Notes under the pieces: generated by a model
What the model saw: only the letters and a program-made list of their open reading frames with translations
Databases searched by the model: none
What the model was told of the DNA's origin: nothing
NCBI GenBank assembly: GCA_964566055.1
Contig: CAZMHI010000008.1
Span: 43,579-107,578, forward strand
Source: TMED23 sp964566055
GTDB taxonomy: Bacteria; Pseudomonadota; Alphaproteobacteria; Rhodospirillales; UBA2165
DNA: 64,000 bases
Direction: 5' to 3'
Made by a program: the position numbers and the translations under genes
In this document: positions 42,189 through 51,478 of the stretch, piece after piece
How the letters are laid out: each line of letters opens with the position of its first letter
Numbering within the stretch: the first letter of the stretch is position 1

Positions 42189-43328
42189 TTGCCTGATCTC
42201 GGTCCCAATCAAAGTCTTATAGATATTCCCGGCTCACGGAAGGCTTTAACGACACCAGCCCTGGTGCTCGATCTGGATGCTTTTGAGCAAAATCTGACGA
42301 CCCATGCAAAATTGTGTGGGGAAGCAGGCTTACGGTCGAGGCCGCACGCAAAAACTCACAAATGTTCGGAAATTGCCAAACGGCAAATCGGCGCGGGAGC
42401 GGTGGGTGTTTGCTGTGCAACTCTCCATGAAGCTACGGTTATGGTCGAAGCAGGTATAGAAGGCGTGCTGATAACTTCACCGGTCATTGGTGCCGCCAAA
42501 GTAAATCGGCTTGTTGAACTAAATAAAAAGGCCGACAAGCTGAAACTCGTCGCCGATAATTCAACCAACATCTCCGATTTATCGGATACCGCGGGGCGGG
42601 AAAACACTGAGTTGGATGTATTAATTGACATCGATATCGGAATGCACCGAACCGGCGTTCATGACGTGGCTGAAATTGTCAGGCTGGCCCAGCTGATCAT
42701 TGATAGTCCACATTTGAATTATCGCGGTGTCCAGGCTTATTCGGGAAAGGTCCAGCATATCGAAGTCTATGCGGACCGTGAACAAGAATATGGTGCCCAA
42801 CTCGATCACCTGCAAACTTGCATAGACGCCTTGGCTGATGCACAGCTGAAGCCTTCAATGATCACCGGTGGCGGCACCGGCACCCATGCTATCGACCGCT
42901 CACGAAAGATATTTACCGAACATCAAACCGGTTCATATATTTTTATGGATGTTGAATATAACAGTGTCGAGCTTATCGCCGGAGACACCTCGCCTTTTGC
43001 CACCTCACTTTTCATGCAGTGTTCGGTTGTCAGTAACAATGCAGACGGATTTGTCACCATTGACGGCGGCTATAAATGCTTTGCCACCGACGGTCCAAAG
43101 CCGGAAGTTTCAACCGATTCGCTGCCGGATGCCGGTTATGACCGCTTTGGTGATGAGCATGGTAAAATCATTATCAGTGATCAAAGCCAAAAACCGGTAA
43201 TTGGTACGCCGATCACGCTGATTACACCTCATTGCGACCCTACCGTAAATCTGCACAACTATCTCCATTGCGTGCGAGGCGATAAATTAGTGGATATTTG
43301 GGTTGTTGATGCGCGTGGAGTTCTCTAA
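42189..43328 (+). CDS. DSD1-family PLP enzyme, D-threonine aldolase-like
   Basis: A 379-residue fold-type III PLP enzyme of the D-threonine aldolase/D-serine dehydratase group. The PLP lysine is probably K55 in SRPHAKTHK. At the C-terminal metal site it reads ITPHCDPTVNLH, with histidine and aspartate two residues apart, as in D-threonine aldolase; eukaryotic-type D-serine dehydratase uses His and Cys there. The TTG at 42189 is the only reasonable start since the N-terminal block TTPALVLDLDAFEQNL follows at once. Expected role: breakdown of D-hydroxyamino acids. It stands alone between the GT41-like gene and a response regulator. Confidence 0.9.
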   Translation: MPDLGPNQSLIDIPGSRKALTTPALVLDLDAFEQNLTTHAKLCGEAGLRSRPHAKTHKCSEIAKRQIGAGAVGVCCATLHEATVMVEAGIEGVLITSPVIGAAKVNRLVELNKKADKLKLVADNSTNISDLSDTAGRENTELDVLIDIDIGMHRTGVHDVAEIVRLAQLIIDSPHLNYRGVQAYSGKVQHIEVYADREQEYGAQLDHLQTCIDALADAQLKPSMITGGGTGTHAIDRSRKIFTEHQTGSYIFMDVEYNSVELIAGDTSPFATSLFMQCSVVSNNADGFVTIDGGYKCFATDGPKPEVSTDSLPDAGYDRFGDEHGKIIISDQSQKPVIGTPITLITPHCDPTVNLHNYLHCVRGDKLVDIWVVDARGVL

Positions 43329-43377
43329 TTTGGTGTATTATAGTGAGTAAGAATAAAAAATTAGGCCTTAGTGGAAT

Positions 43378-43740
43378 ATGTCTAAAATACTACTCGTCGA
43401 TGACGACGCAAACTTGTTGAATCTGGTTGCGCAATGGCTTGAACAGGAACAGCATGATGTTATTAGCGCCAAAAATGGCGCCTTGGCGGCTTCCATATTA
43501 GAAAAAGAGAAATTCGATCTGATCGTTACAGATATTGTCATGCCAGATAAAGAGGGTCTCGGACTGATTATGGAAATACGTCAAAGCGACAGCGCTGTCC
43601 CGATTATTGCAATTTCAGGTGCCGCCAATAACAGCCATGTCTATCTTGCAAATGCAAAGAAACTCGGTGCTGATCGAATTCTAACTAAACCGTTGGATCA
43701 GGAGTACTTCGTTGGCACAATTAACGAGCTTCTAAAATAG
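43378..43740 (+). CDS. Single-domain response regulator (CheY-like)
   Basis: A 120-residue receiver domain with no output domain. The acidic pocket is VDDD (8-10), the phosphoacceptor is D52 (FDLIVTDIVMPD), the conserved threonine/serine is in IIAISGA and the lysine is K104 (ILTKPLD). It is an orphan, since the two histidine kinases of the window are over 20 kb away. Its 3' end overlaps the convergent gene at 43721 by 20 bases. It may relay phosphate in a chemotaxis- or stress-type pathway; the partner is not visible. Confidence 0.93.
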   Translation: MSKILLVDDDANLLNLVAQWLEQEQHDVISAKNGALAASILEKEKFDLIVTDIVMPDKEGLGLIMEIRQSDSAVPIIAISGAANNSHVYLANAKKLGADRILTKPLDQEYFVGTINELLK

Positions 43741-44182
43741 CTCTTTCAGGAATCATCACATTGTAGCTCTTCGGCAACCCTAGCCACGCCAACAATTTCT
43801 GCTGTTCACGAAATGGCTGCCGCACGATACTTGATGGCGTTAGCCGGGTACTTATGCCAATTTGATGAACCACGGAATAATCCCGGGCTGAATTGACGAG
43901 CCAGCCAATTTTACAACTTCCAAGTGCCTTAGGGAGTGTTACCGTCAATTGCCGGTGCATATTCTTTTTGAAATAACTGTAGTTATATTCGTCTGGAAAT
44001 TTACACCGGACGATGTCCCGGTAAATTTTCATACCTGGTTTATGCAAGGGGTCTTCAGCGAGACGAAGTAAAACTTCAACACCTTCGCCCGGTTCAAATT
44101 CGCCTTCATGAATTGTGAAGGCACAGTCGACCACTGGGTCGACGTAACACGCGCTAATCATTTCTGCTGGGTTCCCCCCCAT
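43721..44182 (-). CDS. Hypothetical protein (153 residues)
   Basis: A protein I do not recognise. It has no signal peptide or membrane helix. The segment GEFEPGEGVEVLLRLAEDPLHKPGMKIYRDIV is acidic and the second part (HRQLTVTLPKALGSCKIGWLVNSARDY and STRLTPSSIVRQPFREQQ) looks like a small beta-rich domain, faintly PilZ-like, but without the clear RxxxR and DxSxxG motifs of PilZ. The start codon ATG at 44182 is followed by a run of seven G, and no ribosome-binding site is obvious, so the start is uncertain. It converges with the response regulator, overlapping it by 20 bases. Confidence 0.6.
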   Translation of the reverse strand: MGGNPAEMISACYVDPVVDCAFTIHEGEFEPGEGVEVLLRLAEDPLHKPGMKIYRDIVRCKFPDEYNYSYFKKNMHRQLTVTLPKALGSCKIGWLVNSARDYSVVHQIGISTRLTPSSIVRQPFREQQKLLAWLGLPKSYNVMIPERAILEAR

Positions 44183-44241
44183 AAACAATACTTAAACATT
44201 AGTATCTATTATCTGGAGATCGATTTTATTTTTTCAAGAAT

Positions 44242-45228
44242 TTAATCGTCAAAAAAATCGGGTAATTCTTTGCTTAAAGCTTGGCGGATACGATCCCGGA
44301 CAGAAATGGTTGCGGGGGCTTTTTCAAAACTTTGCCCCGTCACTTTTTCAAATAAAGCGATATACTTTTCGCTAAATTCAATGAGTGTTGCCGCGGGAAT
44401 TTCCGGGATCGGATCTTTATAAGGATCACATTTACCCGCGATCCACAGGCGCAGGAATTCTTTATCGAGGCTATCCGGATTTTCGCCAGCCTCAAAGCGC
44501 GCCAGATAACTGTCGGCAAGCCAGAAACGGCTGGAATCCGGGGTGTGTATTTCATCGGCGACAACGATGGCACCATTTTCATCAAGGCCGAATTCGTATT
44601 TTGTATCGACCAGAATGAGGCCGTTCTTTGCCGCCAGTTCCCGGCCCCGCGCAAACAAAGCGAGACTCTTTTCGGCCAGTTCATACCATTGCTCAGTCGT
44701 CACCAATTGAGTTTCCAGAATTTCGGCTTCCGTGATCGGCGCATCATGATCGCCTTGGGCTGCTTTGGTCGTCGGCGTGATAATCGTGCCAGGCAATTTT
44801 TGATTTTTCTTCAAGCCATCCGGAAATTCATGGCCATAGAGCACTCTTTCGCCGCGCTCATACATCGGCCAGATACTGGTTTCCGTCGAGCCGGTCATAT
44901 AATCCCGCACCACCATTTCAATCGGCAGCATGTCCAAATTTTTCACCATTGCGACATTTGGATCGGGATAGCTGATCACATGGTTGGGGCAAATATCTGC
45001 TGTCTCATCAAACCAATAGCGCGCGGTCTGGGTAAGCACCTGGCCTTTAAATGGCACTGCCGCCAGCACCTGGTCAAAGGCTGATTGCCGGTCCGTCGAG
45101 ATCAACAACCGGCGGCCATCAGGCAAGCCATAGGCATCCCTCACCTTGCCACGATAGAAATCTGGCAGCTCCGGAAACTCTGCATCGGTCAGGCAATTGT
45201 CAATCAGTTGCTGGTCTGTATCACTCAC
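44242..45228 (-). CDS. purC: Phosphoribosylaminoimidazole-succinocarboxamide synthase PurC
   Basis: A 328-residue SAICAR synthase for purine biosynthesis, which joins CAIR and aspartate using ATP. Diagnostic blocks are YRGKVRDAYGLPDGRRLLISTDRQSAFDQVL, MLPIEMVVRDYMTGSTETS, GTIITPTTKAAQGDHDAPI, LILVDTKYEFGLDENG and ADEIHTPDSSRFW. The long form (about 300-330 residues) is one of two common size classes. It begins with a GTG at 45228. It lies about 80 bases after the isomerase-like gene in the same direction and has no other pur gene next to it. Confidence 0.95.
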   Translation of the reverse strand: MSDTDQQLIDNCLTDAEFPELPDFYRGKVRDAYGLPDGRRLLISTDRQSAFDQVLAAVPFKGQVLTQTARYWFDETADICPNHVISYPDPNVAMVKNLDMLPIEMVVRDYMTGSTETSIWPMYERGERVLYGHEFPDGLKKNQKLPGTIITPTTKAAQGDHDAPITEAEILETQLVTTEQWYELAEKSLALFARGRELAAKNGLILVDTKYEFGLDENGAIVVADEIHTPDSSRFWLADSYLARFEAGENPDSLDKEFLRLWIAGKCDPYKDPIPEIPAATLIEFSEKYIALFEKVTGQSFEKAPATISVRDRIRQALSKELPDFFDD

Positions 45229-45308
45229 GGTCTCACGTCCATTTTTTATCTAGAAGAAGGGTATGGTGACTACCCGATTCGAGGCGATCTGAAAACCAAA
45301 AAATGTTG

Positions 45309-46088
45309 CTAAATATAGGGTTGCAACCAATCGAGAGTTTCTGACGTTGGCCTGGAGGGGTCATATTCGGCGCCTAGCCAGCCTTGCCAGCCCATTTCGT
45401 CCACTGCCTCAAACACAAAAGGATAGTTAATCTCACCGGTTCCTGGCTCCTGCCGCCCGGGTGTATCAGCAAACTGAATATGACCAATGTGCTCAAGGAT
45501 TTCAGTCATGCGGTTGACCAAATTCCCTTCCATGATCTGCATGTGGTAGAGATCGTATTCGAGTGCAAGATTCTTATGATCTGCAGCCTTAATGACATCC
45601 AACGCCTGTTGTGAGGTATAAAGCAGAAAGCCTGGCCGGTCATAGGTATTGACTGCCTCCACCAACGCTTTGACACCAATATCAGCAAGCGCGTTGGCGG
45701 CATATCTGAGATTGCCCGTCAAAACATCAAGGCACTCTTCACGGCCAAACTGATCCATCGGCGGCCAGCCGGGCAGCACATTCATATTAAGCGGCTTTAA
45801 AACATCAGCATAACTATGCGCTTGCTCAACCGCTGTCTTAAACTGATCTTCGCGTCCGGGCATGGCGGCAAGGCCAGGGCCGCCCTCGATCAAATCTCCG
45901 ACGCCAATATTCATGACTGCAATCTCAACGCCGGCACTTTCTTTAGCTGCCAACAAATCTTTGGGGTCAAAATCATAGGGAAATTGCACTTCGATGGCGC
46001 CAAAGCCGGCGTCTTTGGCCGCTTGAAAACGATCAAGAAAGTCGTGCTCCATGAACATCATGGAAATATTTGATGAAAAACGCGGCAT
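45309..46088 (-). CDS. TIM-barrel protein, hydroxypyruvate isomerase (Hyi) family, second copy
   Basis: A 259-residue TIM barrel close in length and layout to the protein at 5183. Signature ADTPGRQEPGTGEINYPFVFEAVDEMGWQGWLGAEY is nearly textbook Hyi, and KALVEAVNTYDRPGF carries a metal-binding glutamate. A GGGGAGG ribosome-binding site precedes the ATG. It starts 10 bases after livM and so sits at the end of the second Liv operon, suggesting that the imported solute is converted to, or passes through, a hydroxypyruvate-like compound. Substrate not proven. Confidence 0.92.
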   Translation of the reverse strand: MPRFSSNISMMFMEHDFLDRFQAAKDAGFGAIEVQFPYDFDPKDLLAAKESAGVEIAVMNIGVGDLIEGGPGLAAMPGREDQFKTAVEQAHSYADVLKPLNMNVLPGWPPMDQFGREECLDVLTGNLRYAANALADIGVKALVEAVNTYDRPGFLLYTSQQALDVIKAADHKNLALEYDLYHMQIMEGNLVNRMTEILEHIGHIQFADTPGRQEPGTGEINYPFVFEAVDEMGWQGWLGAEYDPSRPTSETLDWLQPYI

Positions 46089-46098
46089 AGTGCCTCCC

Positions 46099-47112
46099 CT
46101 ATTTATCCGGCTTTAATTGTAGCCTCCTTTGTACGGGGAAGAAACGCAGATCGAATTTATGCGTGACAATGCCCCAAATTCCCTGCGGCGCTTTGAGCAT
46201 GACGACCACGGCGGTAGCACCCAACAGAATTAGATACCAGGAACCGAAATCGGCTAATTGCTCCCGCAGTAAAAAGTAAATGATTGTGCCTATAATGGGA
46301 CCTTCAATGGTGCCGATCCCACCAATGACGACAATAAAAATTACGGTGGTTGTCCAGTTGATATCGAAAGCGGCACTAGGACTGATGCGCAGCTTGGTCA
46401 GGAAGATCAGTGCCCCAATTGCTGCCGTACCAAAAGCCGCAAATATATATACCAGCAGCTTGGCGCGAAAGTTATCAACACCAAGACTGTTTGATGCTTC
46501 TTCACTGTCCCGGATCGCCGTAAGCGCCAGACCGTGGCGGGAGCGCAAAAGAAAATAAACGATGGCGATAACGGCAACGACGACAAAAAGGGCTGTCCAG
46601 TAAATCGCTGAATCCCGTCCCGCCCGGGAAGAGGCAATTGATTTGACCACGGAGACCGGCAAACTCAAACCCGAACCACCTCCAAGTGTTTTTATCTGGG
46701 CAAAACCCAGCAGGAAAACCTCCGCCACCACCCAAGTGCCGATGGCAAAGTAATGACCACGCAGCCGGAAGACCAAAAAGGCGACCGGCAGGGAGACCAC
46801 GGCGCCGATCAGCCCCGCAATCGGCACGGTCCAGACCGCGCCGACGCCCAAATGAATGGTGAGCAGAAACAGCATATAGCCACCGAGCCCAACAAAAGCT
46901 TGCTGGCCAACCGATACCAAGCCGCCATACCCTGCCAGTAAATTCCACATTTGTGATAAAGCCAGGATATAAAACATTTCCACAAGTAAGCGCATGGTCG
47001 CGCGGTCACCCCAAAATGGCAGGGACACCAATATGGCAAACAGAGCGAAGCCAATAATGCTGCCGCTGCGGCTGGCGCGGGTTGAGCGCAGGACTTTATA
47101 GCTATCAGTCAT
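46099..47112 (-). CDS. livM: Branched-chain-type ABC transporter permease LivM (second system)
   Basis: A 337-residue permease from the ATG at 47112, overlapping livH by eight bases; a frame eight codons longer lies deeper in livH and is less likely. LivM blocks GYGGLVSVGQQAFVGLGGYMLF, RLRGHYFAIGTWVVAEVFLL and GLALTAIRDSEEASNSLGVDNFRAKL are clear, with about nine to ten helices. It belongs to the livG-F-H-M-hyi operon. The system has no binding-protein gene in the window, so its specificity is unknown. Confidence 0.93.
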   Translation of the reverse strand: MTDSYKVLRSTRASRSGSIIGFALFAILVSLPFWGDRATMRLLVEMFYILALSQMWNLLAGYGGLVSVGQQAFVGLGGYMLFLLTIHLGVGAVWTVPIAGLIGAVVSLPVAFLVFRLRGHYFAIGTWVVAEVFLLGFAQIKTLGGGSGLSLPVSVVKSIASSRAGRDSAIYWTALFVVVAVIAIVYFLLRSRHGLALTAIRDSEEASNSLGVDNFRAKLLVYIFAAFGTAAIGALIFLTKLRISPSAAFDINWTTTVIFIVVIGGIGTIEGPIIGTIIYFLLREQLADFGSWYLILLGATAVVVMLKAPQGIWGIVTHKFDLRFFPVQRRLQLKPDK

Positions 47113-47977
47113 CACGCGTCCTCGGGAACAAGCCATTGGGCCGGAACACCAGCACGATCAGAAAAGCGATATGGCCAAACAAAATCTGCCAGCCGGGGTC
47201 AATCTTGGCGCCGATATTTTGCGCCACGCCAAGAATGATACCGCCGATCAGCGTGCCCCAGAGCGAGCCCAGCCCCCCCATGATCACCGCTTCAAAAGCA
47301 TAAAGCAGACGCGAGGGGCCAACTGTTGGATCAAAATTCGTGCGCACGGCCATCAAGACACCGGCGATAGCAACCAGTACTAACGCCAGGCCCATTGCAA
47401 GACCGAAAATGTGTTTATGATTGATGCCCATCAGCTGAGCCGTGGTCGCATCATCGGAGGTCGCCCGGAAAGCCCGTCCCAAACGGGTGCGGTTGAAGAG
47501 CTGCTGCAGACCGACAATCATCACCAAGGCGACAATAAAAATAATCAAGGGAAATACACCGATAGATAACCCTTCGGTCAGCTGTATGCTCATCACTTCA
47601 AAGGCGCCGGCTTTAAGACGCTGGGAATCAGCGGTAAAAATCTCCAGCAATATATTCTGAATGACAATAGATAGGCCAAAAGTCACCAAGAGCGGCGGCA
47701 ACAAGTCATCTCCCAGCGTAAAGTTCAAAATCCCACGCTGCAGGAGATAGCCGAACACAAACATAATCGGCAGCACGGCCAGCATACTAATAAACGGATT
47801 TACGCCGGTGACATCGATCACCACCATGGCAATAAAAGCCGCCAGCACGATTAAATCACCATGGGTAATATTGACCAGCCGCATGACGCCGAAAATAATC
47901 GCCAGCCCGGCGGCAAACATGGCATAGAGCCCGCCGGTTAAAATCCCCTGGATAATGGTATTTGCCCATTCGATCAT
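47105..47977 (-). CDS. livH: Branched-chain-type ABC transporter permease LivH (second system)
   Basis: A 290-residue permease. LivH blocks include GILTGGLYAMFAAGLAIIFGVMRLVNITHGDLIVLAAF and the coupling segment TRLGRAFRATSDDATTAQLMGINHKHIF. About eight helices are seen. It begins 14 bases after livF and overlaps livM. It differs clearly from the first LivH (24844), so the two systems are not a recent duplication. Confidence 0.93.
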   Translation of the reverse strand: MIEWANTIIQGILTGGLYAMFAAGLAIIFGVMRLVNITHGDLIVLAAFIAMVVIDVTGVNPFISMLAVLPIMFVFGYLLQRGILNFTLGDDLLPPLLVTFGLSIVIQNILLEIFTADSQRLKAGAFEVMSIQLTEGLSIGVFPLIIFIVALVMIVGLQQLFNRTRLGRAFRATSDDATTAQLMGINHKHIFGLAMGLALVLVAIAGVLMAVRTNFDPTVGPSRLLYAFEAVIMGGLGSLWGTLIGGIILGVAQNIGAKIDPGWQILFGHIAFLIVLVFRPNGLFPRTRDD

Positions 47978-47991
47978 TGTTCAGTCATCCA

Positions 47992-48690
47992 TTATCTGCC
48001 GAAATACGCTGCGGCGATTTGGTCTTTGCTGAGTTCGTCAGGCTTACCGCTCAAACTGATGCGGCCTTCCTGAAAGCAGTAAACCCTGTCCGCAATCGCC
48101 AAAGCCTGGTTGATATCCTGCTCGACCACCAGCAGGGAAACTCCTTCCGCCTGAATGCTCGGCAGGGCATCATAGATGTCTTTGATAATGATCGGCGCCA
48201 AGCCCAGCGAGAGCTCATCACAAAGCAAAATATCGGGATTGGACATTAACGCCCGGCCAATCGCCACCATCTGTTGTTCGCCGCCACTAAGCGAGGTGCC
48301 GGAAATATCTTTCCTTTGTTCGAGCTTCGGAAACATTTGATAGACCCTGGCCAAGTTCCAGCTGCCGGGCCGCTGATTGTAGCCGCCGATAATCAGGTTT
48401 TCTTCAACGCTCAAGCTCGGAAACAACCGGCGGCCCTCCGGTACCATGGCGATGCCCAGCCCGACAATATCGCAGGCCGCTTTGCCCGATAACGTTTCAC
48501 CGCCATAGACAATCTTGTCAGCCTGGGAGTTTACCAAGCCGGTGATTGAACGCAGGAAAGTCGATTTACCGGCTCCATTGGCGCCAATTGCTGCAACGGT
48601 TTCGCCTTTATCAATAGCGAAGCTAATACCAAACAAAGCTTGGAAATCGCCGTAAAAAGCTGTCAGATTTTCTATCTCGAGCAAACTCAT
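47992..48690 (-). CDS. livF: Branched-chain-type ABC transporter ATPase LivF (second system)
   Basis: A 232-residue ATPase of normal LivF length. Walker A is GANGAGKST, the signature LSGGEQQMVAIGRALM and Walker B DILLCDELSLGLAP, where the usual D-E-P reads D-E-L. It overlaps livG by four bases (ATGA). It lacks the 48-residue N-terminal extension found on the LivF of the first system. Confidence 0.94.
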   Translation of the reverse strand: MSLLEIENLTAFYGDFQALFGISFAIDKGETVAAIGANGAGKSTFLRSITGLVNSQADKIVYGGETLSGKAACDIVGLGIAMVPEGRRLFPSLSVEENLIIGGYNQRPGSWNLARVYQMFPKLEQRKDISGTSLSGGEQQMVAIGRALMSNPDILLCDELSLGLAPIIIKDIYDALPSIQAEGVSLLVVEQDINQALAIADRVYCFQEGRISLSGKPDELSKDQIAAAYFGR

Positions 48691-49412
48691 TCCAAACTGA
48701 TTCCCATATAGACTTTCTGCACTTCCGGCGAATTGATCACGGTTTGCGGATCACCATCATCTAGTTTCTGGCCAAAATTAATCACCACCAGCCGGTCCAC
48801 GACCGATAACAATGCGTGCACGATATGCTCAATCCAAATGATTGAGGTTCCCTGGCTGTGAATTTCATTGATGGTTTCGATAAGCTCTTTCACCTCATGC
48901 TCGGTGAGACCACCGGCGATTTCATCCAGCAGCAATACCTTGGGACGTGTTGCCAATGCCCGGGCCATTTCCAGGCGTTTGCGTTCCAGCAGGGTCAACG
49001 AACCCGCCAAGGTATTGGCCTTGTCAATCAGTCCGGTGCGCTCGAGTACCTCAGCGCAATGTTGATAGCTCTCGGCCTCTTTCTCACCGCCGCCGAATGC
49101 GGCACCGACCAGCAGATTTTCAAACACTGTCATGCCGCCAAAGGGATGCGGAATTTGATAAGAGCGGCCAATGCCGGCCCGGCAGCGGGCATAAGCCGGC
49201 AGGCTGGTCATATCGTGTCCATCAAATGAAATACCCCCGGTATCAGAGGCAAGACTGCCGGTGATCAGATTAAACAGCGTGCTTTTGCCAGCGCCATTGG
49301 GCCCAATAATGCCAAGCGCCTCGCCTTCGGCCAAATGTATATCGAAGCCTTCGATCACCTGAAGTGAGCCAAAGCTTTTGGATAAATTCTGAACAGTTAG
49401 CAAGTTGGTCAT
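48687..49412 (-). CDS. livG: Branched-chain-type ABC transporter ATPase LivG (second system)
   Basis: A 241-residue ATPase. Walker A reads GPNGAGKST, the signature-like region LTLLERKRLEMARALA is the LivG form and Walker B is KVLLLDEIAGGLTEHE. The start at 49412 follows the usual MTNLLTVQNLSKSFG; an upstream ATG at 49436 would add eight unconserved residues. It is first in the livG-F-H-M-hyi operon. A short inverted repeat (49455-49471) lies upstream. There is no livK, so the periplasmic partner must be encoded elsewhere or shared with another system. Confidence 0.93.
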   Translation of the reverse strand: MTNLLTVQNLSKSFGSLQVIEGFDIHLAEGEALGIIGPNGAGKSTLFNLITGSLASDTGGISFDGHDMTSLPAYARCRAGIGRSYQIPHPFGGMTVFENLLVGAAFGGGEKEAESYQHCAEVLERTGLIDKANTLAGSLTLLERKRLEMARALATRPKVLLLDEIAGGLTEHEVKELIETINEIHSQGTSIIWIEHIVHALLSVVDRLVVINFGQKLDDGDPQTVINSPEVQKVYMGISLE

Positions 49413-49454
49413 CAAGCAAGACCCGCCCCGGCACATGAATCCCTAATCATTATC

Positions 49455-49471
49455 GTACCATTATACGGTAC
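49455..49471. promoter_or_regulatory. Short inverted repeat upstream of the second liv operon
   Basis: Arms GTACC and GGTAC surround seven AT-rich bases. It lies about 43 bases upstream of the livG start, where a promoter or operator would be expected. The short arms make this weak. Confidence 0.25.
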
Positions 49472-49522
49472 AGCTATTTCGCGTTGTGGTAAGTGTAGCT
49501 AATCTCGCTTTTAAGGTCAATT

Positions 49523-51454
49523 TTATACCGCGGCAATACGGCGGCGGCGAAATTCTATGACGACCAGACAAACAGCCAAAATGAGGCCGACAATATTGGC
49601 TTCATTGGCGGCAGCAAAAGCATTAAGCGGAATGATCAGCCCAAGACCAGCCAAGCAATAGGAGCCTCTTTCCAGCATGTTAAGTGGTTGTGAATAATAG
49701 CCGATCATACCGACAGATATCAGCCAAGCGGCTGCCAAAGCACCAAGCGCATCAACAATGATAAATTGCCAATCGCCATGCAGGATCAAGGTCGGTGAAG
49801 CCACAAACATAAACGGAATGATAAAAGCCAGCCAGCCAAAGCGCATGGCAGAAAACCCTGTTCGCATGGGGTCTGCGCCCGATAAATTAGCTGCCGCGAA
49901 TGCGCCGATGGCGACAGGCGGTGTAATCATCGACATCATACCGAAATAAAGGATAAACAAATGTGCAGCGATGGGCAGCACACCGACTTCCACTAAGGCC
50001 GGTGCCACCAGAGTTGCTAATAACACATAGACACCGACAGTCGGCATACCCATGCCAAGGATAATACAAACCACCGCTGCTAATATCAGCAGTATGATCA
50101 ATTTTCCTGCCGCCGCCTGAACCAGAATGAGCGTGAGGGCAAAACCAAGGCCACTGAGATTAAGCACACCGATCACCATGCCGACGCAGCCGCCAATCAT
50201 AAAGATATCAATCACGCCCAAACCGGTGCCACGAAGCGCATGGAACAAATCATGGAGCGTCAGTTTCTTTCCCTTATAGCCGAATATAGTGGTCGCCAAT
50301 ATCACCACACCGGCTGCGGTGAGAGCCGCCAGCTCCGGCGAATAATTAAAGACAAATAAAGCAACAACCAGGGCCACAAACGGCAAGGGAAAGAACCAGC
50401 CGGATTTCAAAACCGGGCCGGCAGCAGGAATTTCAGATATCTCGATCCGCTTCATATTGCCTTTGGCCGCCTCGAGGTCGGCTTGGATGAACAAGGCCAC
50501 GTAATAAAGAATTGCCGGGATCAAGGCTGCCAGCACAACATCCGTGTAGGGGATTTGCAAAAACTCAGCCATCAGAAAAGCTGACGCCCCCATCACCGGT
50601 GGCATGAGCTGGCCGCCGGTTGAAGCCACGGCTTCGATGGCTCCGGCATGGTGCGCCTGATAACCACCCCGCCGCATCAGCGGAATGGTGACCACCCCGG
50701 TGGTGACGACATTTGATACCGTACTGCCGGAAATCGAGCCAAACAGGCTGGAGGCAAATACAGAAATTTTGGCCTGACCACCACGAAACCGGCCCATTAG
50801 GACCATGGCAATATCAGTGAAGAATTCCGAACCGCCAGAAACAAACAAAATCCGGCCAAAAAAGACAAAGGCGACAACAATGGTGGTGACAATGCGCATT
50901 GGCGTGCCCAGCACGGAGGTCGAATCCCAGCCCAAATAATAAATAAGGTGTTCAAGATCGATGGGCCGGCCTTCCATCTCACCCGGCAATTGATCTCCGA
51001 TCAGAGCAAGTGCGAGAAATAGCAAAACGACCGACGTTAGGATCATGCCAACTGTGCGCCGTAAGCCCTCAATCAACAACACGGCCAAAACACCGCCGAC
51101 GATTAAGCCATCCAGTGGACGGCGGCCAATGGCCTCGGTTAATTCCGGATACCAATAGGCGGTGTAAGCTGCGACAGCAGCGCCAATTATCGCCGCTAAT
51201 ATATCATACCAGGGCACTGCCCCTTGGCGAAATCGCCCCTTTCCTGCCGGCACCGCCAGATAAACCAGCGGCAGCGCAATCGTCAGCATGAAACCTAAAT
51301 ATTGTTCGGTATAGATCTGCAAACCGACATCGCGGTAAAGGTCCAACGCCCAGGCAGCCGACATCAACGTCACGCCAACCGCCAAAACGGTCACCAGCAG
51401 ATTAAGCGCCCGGTTATCCAACCGAGCGGTTTTGGGAGCTTCGGTGTCACTCAT
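49523..51454 (-). CDS. TRAP transporter fused permease subunit
   Basis: A 643-residue TRAP permease with the small (4-helix) and large (12-helix) parts fused, as usual for TAXI systems. Visible blocks are GRILFVSGGSEFFTDIAMVLMGRFRGGQAKISVFASSLFGSISGSTVSNVVTTG near the middle and MGMPTVGVYVLLATLVAPALVEVGV in the large part. It uses a sodium or proton gradient to import the solute captured by the TAXI binding protein encoded upstream at 51522. A hairpin at 51479-51506 separates the two genes. The solute is unknown; TAXI systems commonly take up dicarboxylates or amino-acid-like compounds. Confidence 0.94.
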   Translation of the reverse strand: MSDTEAPKTARLDNRALNLLVTVLAVGVTLMSAAWALDLYRDVGLQIYTEQYLGFMLTIALPLVYLAVPAGKGRFRQGAVPWYDILAAIIGAAVAAYTAYWYPELTEAIGRRPLDGLIVGGVLAVLLIEGLRRTVGMILTSVVLLFLALALIGDQLPGEMEGRPIDLEHLIYYLGWDSTSVLGTPMRIVTTIVVAFVFFGRILFVSGGSEFFTDIAMVLMGRFRGGQAKISVFASSLFGSISGSTVSNVVTTGVVTIPLMRRGGYQAHHAGAIEAVASTGGQLMPPVMGASAFLMAEFLQIPYTDVVLAALIPAILYYVALFIQADLEAAKGNMKRIEISEIPAAGPVLKSGWFFPLPFVALVVALFVFNYSPELAALTAAGVVILATTIFGYKGKKLTLHDLFHALRGTGLGVIDIFMIGGCVGMVIGVLNLSGLGFALTLILVQAAAGKLIILLILAAVVCIILGMGMPTVGVYVLLATLVAPALVEVGVLPIAAHLFILYFGMMSMITPPVAIGAFAAANLSGADPMRTGFSAMRFGWLAFIIPFMFVASPTLILHGDWQFIIVDALGALAAAWLISVGMIGYYSQPLNMLERGSYCLAGLGLIIPLNAFAAANEANIVGLILAVCLVVIEFRRRRIAAV

Positions 51455-51478
51455 TTTATTAAAAGTCTTCGAAAATAG

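Noticed and set aside
44545..45084. A 179-codon + strand frame opposite purC
   Set aside because: PurC motifs occupy the - strand throughout; the frame has no start site support.
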